Shown: positions 17,021 through 24,514 of the stretch, piece by piece
How positions within the stretch are numbered: the stretch's first letter is position 1
Layout: every line of letters begins with the position of its first letter
Source of the DNA: Flavobacterium sp.
GTDB taxonomy: Bacteria > Bacteroidota > Bacteroidia > Flavobacteriales > Flavobacteriaceae
Reading direction: 5' to 3'
NCBI GenBank assembly: GCA_030151255.1
Contig: JASLED010000067.1
Coordinates: 1 to 64,000 of the forward strand
DNA length: 64,000 nt
Program-made: the position numbers and the translations under genes
Notes under the pieces: generated by a model
Told to the model about the DNA's origin: nothing
Database searches by the model: none
The model's input: only the letters and a program-made list of their open reading frames with translations

Positions 17021-17722
17021 TTAATTTTTTGTACGAACGGTACGTTGTTCAATTCTCTTTTCATACTTTTCTCCTTGAAAAATACGTTTTACGAAAATTC
17101 CAGGAACATGAATTTCATTTGGATCTAATGTTCCTGCTGGCACTAATTCTTCTACTTCAGCAATAGTTATCTTTCCTGCACCTGCCATGCATTCATTAAA
17201 GTTTCTTGCTGTTCCTTTAAAAATAAGATTTCCAGCCTCATCTCCTTTCCATGCTTTTACAATAGCAAAATCAGCATCAAATGCGTGCTCCATAATATGA
17301 GGTTTTCCATTGAATTCTCTCACTTCTTTTCCTTCTGCTACTTCTGTACCATAACCTGCAGGTGTAAAAAATGCTGGAATACCAACTTTTGCAGCTCTAC
17401 ATTTTTCTGCTAATGTACCCTGAGGCGTTAGCTCTACTTCTAATTCTCCTGACAACATTTGGCGTTCAAATTCAGCATTTTCTCCAACATAAGAAGAAAT
17501 CATTTTATCAATTTGACGTTTTTGAAGCAACAATCCCAATCCAAAATCATCTACTCCTGCATTATTAGAAATGCAAGTTAAACCTTTAATATCTTTCCTA
17601 ACTAACTCAGCAATAGAGTTTTCAGGTATTCCGCACAACCCAAAACCACCAAGCATAATAGTCATATTATCTTGAACATCAGCTAATGCTTCTTGAACAT
17701 TATCTACCTTTTTATTTATCAT
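17021..17722 (-). CDS. scoA: 3-oxoacid CoA-transferase subunit A
   Basis: Alpha subunit (233 residues) of the same CoA-transferase. It shows the CoA-transferase I N-terminal signature ([13 protein letters not shown]) and the conserved [14 protein letters not shown] segment. It lies directly upstream of subunit B, so a heteromeric enzyme is expected. The upstream gap is only 68 nt and contains the terminator of the PBP gene; the sequence TATATTTT just after that hairpin is a weak promoter candidate. Confidence 0.92.
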   Translation of the reverse strand: MINKKVDNVQEALADVQDNMTIMLGGFGLCGIPENSIAELVRKDIKGLTCISNNAGVDDFGLGLLLQKRQIDKMISSYVGENAEFERQMLSGELEVELTPQGTLAEKCRAAKVGIPAFFTPAGYGTEVAEGKEVREFNGKPHIMEHAFDADFAIVKAWKGDEAGNLIFKGTARNFNECMAGAGKITIAEVEELVPAGTLDPNEIHVPGIFVKRIFQGEKYEKRIEQRTVRTKN

Positions 17723-17754
17723 AACTTTTGGTTTAATTAATCCGTCTAAAATAT

Positions 17755-17787
17755 AAAAAAAACGCCTTTAAAAAAAGGCGTTTTTTA
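17755..17787 (-). terminator. Terminator of the ricT-gldH-PBP1A operon
   Basis: AACGCCTTT and AAAGGCGTT form a stem in the sequence between 17755 and 17787, flanked by A/T runs, directly after the PBP stop codon on the minus strand. Confidence 0.88.
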
Positions 17788-17790
17788 TTA

Positions 17791-20094
17791 TTAGAAATCA
17801 AACTCATTTGTTGTTAACTCTTCATCTTCTGTTTCTACCTCTTCGACTACTTTTCTACAATCTACTCGAATAGATAAATTTTCAGGTACAGGAAATCCAC
17901 TTGTTGACACATGTAAGCTTTTATCTGCATAACACTTATTCATAAACAATCCCCAAATAGGTAATGCCATTGTAGCACCTTGTCCATAAGTCATTGATTT
18001 AAAGCGAGCAGCTCTATCATCATTTCCTACCCAAACACCTGTTGCTAAATTTGGTACCATACCTATAAACCATCCATCACTTTGATTTTGGGTTGTTCCT
18101 GTTTTTCCTGCAATTGGATTTGTAAATTTATAAGGATGTCCAGTAACTCTATTATACCCTGCGCCTTGCCAAGTAGTTCTTAATCGAACACCCGATCCGC
18201 TTTCTGTAACTCCTTCAAGTAATTTAATTACTGCATAAGCTACATCTTTACTCATTACATCTCTTGTTTCTGGAACGGCATTATAAAGCACAACTCCATT
18301 TTTATCTTCAATACGTGTAACGAATAATGGTTTTACATATACTCCCTGATTTGCAAAAGTACTATATGCAGCAACCATATCGCTTACTGTTATATCTACT
18401 GCTCCTAAAGCAATTGCTGGCGATTGTGGAATATCAGATTTAACACCCAATTCTCTTGTCATGTTTACAACTGCTTTTGGCCCTACTTTATCCATCAACT
18501 TAGCTGTTACCGTATTTACTGATTGAGCTAAAGCAGTTTTTAATGTCATAATACCTTTATAGGTTCTTGTGGAGTTTTGTGGCGACCAATCATCGCTAAT
18601 TCCATATCTACCTTTTGGCATTGTAAATGGCGAATCTATAATAGAATCACAAGGCGAATAATGTAACTGCTCAATTGCTGTTGCATAAACAAAAGGCTTG
18701 AATACTGAACCAACCTGACGTGCTCCTTGCCCTACGTGATCATATTGAAAATGTTTATAATCAATTCCACCAACCCATGCTTTGATATGACCTGTTTGAG
18801 GTTCCATTGCCATTACTCCCGTTTGTAAAAAATGTTTGTAATACACAATAGAATCTCTTGGTGTCATCACAGTATCACGCTCTCCTTTCCAAGAAAAAAT
18901 ACGCATTGGTGTTTTTACTTCAAAGGATTTTATAATATCGTCTTCTGATTTTTCTTGATCTTTCATTTGGCGCCAACGCTCAGAAGTTTTCATAGCTCTT
19001 GTAATAATTGCTTCTGTTTCGTCTTTATTGATGCTATAAAAAGGAGCGTTTTTATTTCCTTTTTGCTGAATAAAGAACTCCTCCTGAAGATTCGAAATAT
19101 GCTGTTGCACCGCTTCTTCTGCGTATTTCTGCATTCTTGAATCGATGGAAACATAAATCTTTAATCCATCTCTATAAATATCATAGGTAGATCCATCTTT
19201 CTTTGGATTTTCCTTCACCCAACGACGCATAAAATCGCGTAAATATTCTCTAAAATAAGTTGCTATTCCTTCTTTATGACTTTCTGGAGTATAATTTAAA
19301 GACAATGGTTTTTCTTGTAATGCAATACTTTCTTCTTTAGAAATATATTCATTACGCGCCATTTGGTGCAAAACTACATTACGCCTTTTTTCTACCAATT
19401 CTGGTCTTCTTACCGGATTAAAATACGATGGATTTTGCAACATTCCTATAAGCATTGCTGCTTCATCTATCGTTAAATCTTTGGGTTCTTTTCCTAAATA
19501 AACTTTTGATGCCGAACGAATTCCCACTGCATTATTTACGAAATCGGCTTTGTTTAAATACATTGTTAAAATTTCGTCTTTTGTGTACTGACGCTCCAAT
19601 TTAACAGCAATAACCCATTCTTTTGCTTTTTGAGCAATACGTTTTACTAAGTTTCGAGAACCTTCGCCGTGAAATAATAATTTTGCTAACTGTTGTGTAA
19701 TTGTACTCGCACCTCCGCTGCTACCAATAGAAGTTACTGCTCTTAACGTTCCACGAGCATCAATTCCTGAATGTTCTCTAAAACGCTCATCTTCTGTTGC
19801 TATTAATGCATTTACTAAATGTGGCGGAAGATCGTCGTATTTTACAGGAACACGATTTTCTAAATAAAACTTTCCGATTGTTTTTCCATCAGATGAAATA
19901 ATTTCGGTAGCAACATTACTTGATGGATTTTCCAACTCATCAAATGTTGGCATTGCCCCAAAAACACCCCAAGATGCGCACAGAAAAAATAATATAATAG
20001 CTGTACATAAACCAGCGAATCCTATCCAAAAAGCAGAAATATACTTTTTAAATTCATTTGATTTGTTTTTGCTTTTTTGTTTTTTGTTTTCCAT
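17791..20094 (-). CDS. Bifunctional penicillin-binding protein 1A (class A PBP)
   Basis: Peptidoglycan glycosyltransferase and transpeptidase, 767 residues, anchored by one membrane helix (about 18-42). The GT51 domain shows ATEDERFREHSGID and GGASTITQQLAK. The transpeptidase domain shows the SxxK motif in GSVFKPFVYA, the SxN motif in SVNTV and the KTG motif in GKTGTTQNQSDGWF. It builds cell wall on the outer face of the inner membrane. It is 5 nt downstream of gldH and last in the operon. The acidic C-terminal tail (EEVETEDEELT) is not part of a known domain. Confidence 0.95.
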   Translation of the reverse strand: MENKKQKSKNKSNEFKKYISAFWIGFAGLCTAIILFFLCASWGVFGAMPTFDELENPSSNVATEIISSDGKTIGKFYLENRVPVKYDDLPPHLVNALIATEDERFREHSGIDARGTLRAVTSIGSSGGASTITQQLAKLLFHGEGSRNLVKRIAQKAKEWVIAVKLERQYTKDEILTMYLNKADFVNNAVGIRSASKVYLGKEPKDLTIDEAAMLIGMLQNPSYFNPVRRPELVEKRRNVVLHQMARNEYISKEESIALQEKPLSLNYTPESHKEGIATYFREYLRDFMRRWVKENPKKDGSTYDIYRDGLKIYVSIDSRMQKYAEEAVQQHISNLQEEFFIQQKGNKNAPFYSINKDETEAIITRAMKTSERWRQMKDQEKSEDDIIKSFEVKTPMRIFSWKGERDTVMTPRDSIVYYKHFLQTGVMAMEPQTGHIKAWVGGIDYKHFQYDHVGQGARQVGSVFKPFVYATAIEQLHYSPCDSIIDSPFTMPKGRYGISDDWSPQNSTRTYKGIMTLKTALAQSVNTVTAKLMDKVGPKAVVNMTRELGVKSDIPQSPAIALGAVDITVSDMVAAYSTFANQGVYVKPLFVTRIEDKNGVVLYNAVPETRDVMSKDVAYAVIKLLEGVTESGSGVRLRTTWQGAGYNRVTGHPYKFTNPIAGKTGTTQNQSDGWFIGMVPNLATGVWVGNDDRAARFKSMTYGQGATMALPIWGLFMNKCYADKSLHVSTSGFPVPENLSIRVDCRKVVEEVETEDEELTTNEFDF

Positions 20095-20099
20095 AAAAA

Positions 20100-20633
20100 C
20101 TATTCTCCTTTTTCGATACTTAAACCAATTTCACTAACGCCTTTTAGAGCCGGAACTCCTTCAATATCTCCTAATTCTCTAACAGCTTGTTCTATCGTCA
20201 TTTTGTATTTTCCTAGCTCATTAAACGTAAAGTTTTCTTTTAACCAAAGTTTACTTTCTTTAACGTCTGAAAAACCATTACCCAACAATTTACCATCTGC
20301 ATCTGCCATTTGAAATTGAATTGTATCGATAACAACTGCGGTGCTAGGTTTATGTATTTTAAAAATAACATACATATTGTTGTAAGGATAGTTTTCATTT
20401 ACTCTAAGATTCATATAAATATTTGTCGGTTGCACGGTATCTTGTACGTCCCAAACAAAGGTTTTAATATCCTCTTTTTTCCATTCTCCATCTGTGGTTT
20501 GAAAATCATCAAACAGCACGTTCTTATTGTGCTGACAAGCCGTAAACATTGTCAATACAATTCCTATAACGAAAAATAAATTACTAAATTTCACTACTTG
20601 GTTTATTAACTTTATTATTTGTTTCGTCTGCAT
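20100..20633 (-). CDS. gldH: Gliding motility lipoprotein GldH
   Basis: GldH is one of the lipoproteins genetically required for gliding in Flavobacterium. The protein has 177 residues, with a lipobox LTMFTAC at Cys33 and the family body (FDDFQTTDGEW, WDVQDTVQPTNIYMNLRVNE). From the ATG at 20633 it overlaps ricT by 50 nt and has a long n-region. A GTG at 20594 would give a more classical signal peptide and only an 11-nt overlap, so the start is uncertain. It lies between ricT and the PBP gene in one operon. Confidence 0.88.
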   Translation of the reverse strand: MQTKQIIKLINQVVKFSNLFFVIGIVLTMFTACQHNKNVLFDDFQTTDGEWKKEDIKTFVWDVQDTVQPTNIYMNLRVNENYPYNNMYVIFKIHKPSTAVVIDTIQFQMADADGKLLGNGFSDVKESKLWLKENFTFNELGKYKMTIEQAVRELGDIEGVPALKGVSEIGLSIEKGE

Positions 20634-22143
20634 TTCGCGGACGTTTTGGTTTATTTCTATGCGGGCGAGGTTTTTGATCTCTTGGCTCTTTTGATTTAAC
20701 TTCTTGTGCTTTTACGTCTTTTACACGAGGTTCTGCAACTTTGTCTTGAGATTGTTTTTCGCCATTCGCATTTTTATGTTCGCGAGGTGGTTTTTTAGAA
20801 TCGTTTTTTCTTTCTCCTTTCCTCTCTACTTTATTTTCAGGTCTTCCTTCAGGTTTTTTATTCTGTTTTAAGGCATCATCAGAAGTTGATTTTTCTTTGC
20901 GATCTTCATTTTTGAACTTATTTACACGCGGTCTAGATTTTCTGTCTTCTCTTTGTGTATGTTTTTCCTTATTATCTTCTGAAGAATTTTTATCTACAGT
21001 AATTCGATCGTCTTTTTTATCTTTCGATTTATTGTTTTGTCTTTTGCGTTTTGGTTGATCAAAACGCGTAACGCTATCTTGCTCTACTGCGCTTTGAAAA
21101 TGATCTTTTGTGTCTTCAACTTCCTCGCTATAGCTTTCTAATTCGCACCCTTTTTCATTGTTTTCATTAAGTGCTAAAATTTCTTTTACTTGATTTGTAG
21201 TAAGCACATACCAATTGGCAGAATTATTTGCATAAGCAAACCACATTTGTCCTTTAAAAATGTCTATTTTTTGACAGAATGCAATTCCTCTTACTGTTAG
21301 CAATTTTGTATCAGAATCTGGCATATCTTTCAATGCTTCTAGATATGTATCTAATTCAAAATTTAAACAACATTTTAATTTTCCACATTGTCCGGCTAAT
21401 TTTTGCGGATTTAGTGATAATTGTTGATAACGAGCTGCTGCTGTATTTACACTTCTAAAATCTGTTAGCCAAGTAGAGCAACACAATTCTCGTCCGCAAG
21501 ATCCAATTCCCCCCAAACGAGCAGCTTCTTGACGAAAGCCAACCTGCTTCATTTCGATGCGAATACTAAATTCTCTTGCAAAATCTTTAATAAGTTGTCT
21601 AAAATCTACACGCTCAGACGCAGTGTAATAAAATGTAGCTTTTGAACCATCTCCTTGAAATTCGACATCAGAGATTTTCATTTCCAAGTTTAAACTAATA
21701 GCAATTTCTCTTGCTCTCATTCTTACTGGTTCTTCTTTTCCTCTTACTTCTTGCCAAACATCAATATCCTTTTGAGTAGCTTTTCGGTAAATTTTTAGTA
21801 TTTCCCCGTCAGGATCTGCTTTCTTTTTCTTCATCTGAACTTTTACAAGCTCACCTACTAAAGAAACAATTCCTATATCATGCCCTGGCGAAGATTCTGT
21901 TGCAACAACATCTCCCATTGCCATTGTAACACCTTCTGGATAACGGTAAAAATCTTTTCTACCATTTTTGAATCTAACTTCTACTATATCAAAAACGCTG
22001 TCTGAATTTGGATAAACCATATTAGACAACCAATCAAAAACTGCTAATTTATTACAACCATCTGTTCCGCATGTTCCCTTACTCTGGCATCCGCGTGGAA
22101 CGCCATTACTATCTGTCTTCGTCGAACAATTTGTACAAGCCAT
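20584..22143 (-). CDS. ricT: RicT/YaaT-like PSP1-domain Fe-S protein
   Basis: A 519-residue protein with an N-terminal Cys cluster (C3, C6, C19, C25, C30), a PSP1 domain (about 60-180), and two further Cys motifs, CGRELCCSTWL and CGKLKCCLNFE. In Bacillus, RicT (YaaT) joins RicA and RicF in an Fe-S complex that steers RNase Y and mRNA maturation; the role in Bacteroidota is inferred. From about residue 350 onward the sequence is a low-complexity Lys/Arg/Asp/Glu/Asn-rich tail (repeated KxxR, DRK, PEGRPEN), which could bind RNA or protein. First gene of the ricT-gldH-PBP1A operon. Confidence 0.88.
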   Translation of the reverse strand: MACTNCSTKTDSNGVPRGCQSKGTCGTDGCNKLAVFDWLSNMVYPNSDSVFDIVEVRFKNGRKDFYRYPEGVTMAMGDVVATESSPGHDIGIVSLVGELVKVQMKKKKADPDGEILKIYRKATQKDIDVWQEVRGKEEPVRMRAREIAISLNLEMKISDVEFQGDGSKATFYYTASERVDFRQLIKDFAREFSIRIEMKQVGFRQEAARLGGIGSCGRELCCSTWLTDFRSVNTAAARYQQLSLNPQKLAGQCGKLKCCLNFELDTYLEALKDMPDSDTKLLTVRGIAFCQKIDIFKGQMWFAYANNSANWYVLTTNQVKEILALNENNEKGCELESYSEEVEDTKDHFQSAVEQDSVTRFDQPKRKRQNNKSKDKKDDRITVDKNSSEDNKEKHTQREDRKSRPRVNKFKNEDRKEKSTSDDALKQNKKPEGRPENKVERKGERKNDSKKPPREHKNANGEKQSQDKVAEPRVKDVKAQEVKSKEPRDQKPRPHRNKPKRPRNADETNNKVNKPSSEI

Positions 22144-22334
22144 TTATACTTTTTTTCAATTTATATGTTAATCCTTAACAAAATGTAAGGAGTACTTTAA
22201 TTATTTATAGGCTGTAAAGATACTATTTTTTATAGCTTAGTTAAGTTTTTTTTCTGTAAGCTTTTAAGATAAGCAATTAAGTTTTTTTATTAGTAAGTAC
22301 TTTAAAATCAATTTACATCTATTGTCTCTTTTTG

Positions 22335-22363
22335 CAAAATTATTATGATTACAAATATGTCAA
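22335..22363 (-). promoter_or_regulatory. Promoter of ricT-gldH-PBP1A
   Basis: On the minus strand TTG (22363 to 22361), an 18-bp spacer and TAATTTTG (22342 to 22335) fit the Bacteroidota consensus. The leader to ricT is about 185 nt and AT-rich with no clear structure. Together with the mtnN promoter it accounts for the 375-nt divergent gap 22144-22518, in which no gene is seen. Confidence 0.6.
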
Positions 22364-22489
22364 TCAAACTAAGTTTTACCGATTTACTTTTTTACTAATT
22401 AAAATATTTACTTTAATCTAGTTTAAAAACAACTTTTGGAGATTACTTGACTTGGTACATTCTTTTGGTAGATTCTGAACTATTCTTTT

Positions 22490-22497
22490 TAATTTTG
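22490..22497 (+). promoter_or_regulatory. -7 box TAATTTTG of mtnN
   Basis: TAATTTTG fits TAnnTTTG, 22 bp after a TTG; the start codon of mtnN follows about 16 nt after the predicted start site. Confidence 0.45.
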
Positions 22498-22518
22498 GAG
22501 TTCTATTAATAAGTAAAG

Positions 22519-23277
22519 ATGAAAAAATCAGTAATTGGAATATTAGGTGCTATTCCGCAAGAAATTGATGGAATTATTACCATTTTAAAAGATAAAAAAG
22601 AAATAACAATTGGTAATCGAAAATATTATCAAGGACTTTTGGGCGAACAAGAAATAGTTGTGGTATATTCTCGAATTGGAAAAGTAGCCGCAGCCACTAC
22701 TGTAACAGCATTATTGCTTCATTTTTCTGTAAACGAAGTAATTTTTATCGGTGTTGCTGGCGGTATTGCTCCACATATTGAAGTTGGCGATGTTGTACTT
22801 GCATCAAATCTTATTCAATATGATATGGATGTATCTCCTTTGCGCCCAAAATATGAAATTCCATTACTTGGTAAAACTTATTTTGAAACTTGTAACGAAC
22901 GCAATGAGCAATTATTACAGCATATTAGTCATTTTCTTTCTCCAACAATTTTAAACAATACTATTTCGGCAAACGAACTAAATCGATTTCAGATTACGGC
23001 CCCAAAAGTATATTTAGGTACAATTGCAAGCGGTGATCAATTTTTTTCGACAGAAGAACAAAAAAAGAATTTACAAAAAGCACTTCCGGAAGTATTGTGC
23101 GTAGAAATGGAAGGAGCGGCAGTAGCACAAGTTTGTTATGAATTTAAAACACCTTGCACTGTAATAAGAACCATTTCAGACAAAGCAAACCACGAAGCTA
23201 GCTTTAGCTTTGAATCTTTTGTAGAAAATGTATCTCAAGTATACGGACAACAAATTATATATCGATTATTTCCATAA
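22519..23277 (+). CDS. mtnN: 5'-methylthioadenosine/S-adenosylhomocysteine nucleosidase
   Basis: Cleaves the glycosidic bond of MTA and SAH, recycling methionine and detoxifying SAH. At 252 residues it is slightly long for the family (about 230). Family features seen are IGILGAIPQEI at the N-terminus, GVAGGIAP, ASGDQF, the substrate-binding Glu-Met-Glu in CVEMEGAAVAQVC, and RTISDKANHEAS with the catalytic Asp. Cytosolic, monocistronic, with a strong terminator. No luxS is adjacent. Confidence 0.93.
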   Translation: MKKSVIGILGAIPQEIDGIITILKDKKEITIGNRKYYQGLLGEQEIVVVYSRIGKVAAATTVTALLLHFSVNEVIFIGVAGGIAPHIEVGDVVLASNLIQYDMDVSPLRPKYEIPLLGKTYFETCNERNEQLLQHISHFLSPTILNNTISANELNRFQITAPKVYLGTIASGDQFFSTEEQKKNLQKALPEVLCVEMEGAAVAQVCYEFKTPCTVIRTISDKANHEASFSFESFVENVSQVYGQQIIYRLFP

Positions 23278-23310
23278 AAAAAGCGAGTAATTTTTATTAC
23301 TCGCTTTTTT
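23275..23310. terminator. Bidirectional terminator
   Basis: AAGCGAGTAAT pairs with ATTACTCGCTT across a TTTT loop, with A- and T-runs outside, between mtnN and the convergent nuclease gene. Confidence 0.9.
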
Positions 23311-23315
23311 GTCTA

Positions 23316-24374
23316 TTATATTTGTTCTTTTATTAAGTAAATGTAAACAGGAAAGTGATCGCTAAATCCTGGCTCGCTATTGCTATTTCTAAGCGGATAA
23401 CCTTTATATTGTCCTGTAGATTGAATCATAAAAGGTTTTTTGAAAATTCTAGCTTTCCAAAACTTCCAAGAATCATATCCATCCGTTAAATAAGGTTCGG
23501 TTAAAAGCATTTGATCAAAAACATCCCACGCATCTCTATAAGCCAATGTACCAAGTCCGTCTTTTGCCATTTTTTCCATTGGGTTATAAATTCCTTTAGC
23601 ACCAACTTCTTTTTTATCTCCTTTAGCTTTTAAAACTTTTTTGATACTGTTATTATATGGTCCATCATTCATATCTCCCATTGTAATTACTTTTGCATTA
23701 GGATTTATTGTTTGTAATGAATCAATAATTTTTACGTTTAAAGCTGCTGCTGCCTCTCTATTTGGGCTACTCGCTTTTTCTCCACCAACTCTAGATGGCC
23801 AGTGATTTACAATAAAATGTACTTCTTCTCCATCTAACAATCCTGTAACTAACAGTTGATCACGTGTATAAATACGTTTTCCTGGTTCGCCAGTTGCTTT
23901 ATTTTTTTTCGTATTATCATATATATATAAAGGATGCTTTGATGTACTTGTTGGCACAAAATGATCTTTATTGTACAAAAATCCTACATCAATACCTCTT
24001 CTATCTGGAGAATCATAATGAACAATTCCATAATTTCCAGGTTTCATAGCTGGTGCATTTACTAAATCTTCCAATACGCGTCTGTTTTCAATTTCAGCTA
24101 CACCAATAATAGTTGGTGTTTTTGGATTATCATCAGTACCAATTTGCGACATTACCTTTGTAAGGTTATCTATTTTTTTATTGTACTTCTTTTTTGTCCA
24201 AGATTGAGCTCCATTCGGCGTCCACTCTTCATCATAAATATTCGGATCACGAATAGTATCAAATAAATTCTCGCAGTTATAAAATGCAACTGTATGAATT
24301 TGGAACTTCTTATCTTGTGCCTTTGCAGTTAGACACAACATTGAAAATAATGCAAAAATTAGTGCTCTTACCAT
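23316..24374 (-). CDS. Secreted endonuclease/exonuclease/phosphatase (EEP) family protein
   Basis: A 352-residue exported EEP-fold hydrolase with a signal peptide to about residue 19 (LTAKAQ). Fold markers include FYNCENLFD, the metal-binding Glu in IGVAEIENR, FIVNHWPSR, the Asp-Asn-type loop MGDMNDGPYNNS, and the final FSDHFPVYIYL with the catalytic Asp-His. EEP enzymes cleave phosphodiester or phosphate-ester bonds in nucleic acids or lipids; the substrate is not set. It is divergent from the TonB receptor-DUF5689 operon, which suggests periplasmic processing of an imported phosphate-containing polymer. Confidence 0.88.
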   Translation of the reverse strand: MVRALIFALFSMLCLTAKAQDKKFQIHTVAFYNCENLFDTIRDPNIYDEEWTPNGAQSWTKKKYNKKIDNLTKVMSQIGTDDNPKTPTIIGVAEIENRRVLEDLVNAPAMKPGNYGIVHYDSPDRRGIDVGFLYNKDHFVPTSTSKHPLYIYDNTKKNKATGEPGKRIYTRDQLLVTGLLDGEEVHFIVNHWPSRVGGEKASSPNREAAAALNVKIIDSLQTINPNAKVITMGDMNDGPYNNSIKKVLKAKGDKKEVGAKGIYNPMEKMAKDGLGTLAYRDAWDVFDQMLLTEPYLTDGYDSWKFWKARIFKKPFMIQSTGQYKGYPLRNSNSEPGFSDHFPVYIYLIKEQI

Positions 24375-24416
24375 AGTAATATTAAATTAACGTAAAGTTG
24401 AATTAATTATCATACA

Positions 24417-24424
24417 CAAAAGTA
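24417..24424 (-). promoter_or_regulatory. -7 box TACTTTTG of the EEP gene
   Basis: Minus-strand TACTTTTG, 42 nt before the start codon. A divergent plus-strand box (24446-24453) lies 21 bp away, so the two promoters sit close together. Confidence 0.5.
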
Positions 24425-24445
24425 GTTCATATTGAGTTAAAAAAT

Positions 24446-24453
24446 TAACTTTG
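24446..24453 (+). promoter_or_regulatory. -7 box TAACTTTG of the TonB receptor operon
   Basis: TAACTTTG fits TAnnTTTG and leaves a leader of about 55 nt before the receptor start at 24515. Confidence 0.5.
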
Positions 24454-24514
24454 TTGTGTGAAATATCTATTAAGTTTTTTTCACACTAGCACTTTAATTA
24501 TTTTATAACAACTT

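Noticed and set aside
20310..20579. Open plus-strand frame of 89 codons opposite gldH
   Set aside because: Antisense shadow; Cys/Ile/Tyr-rich composition is a by-product of the opposite strand.
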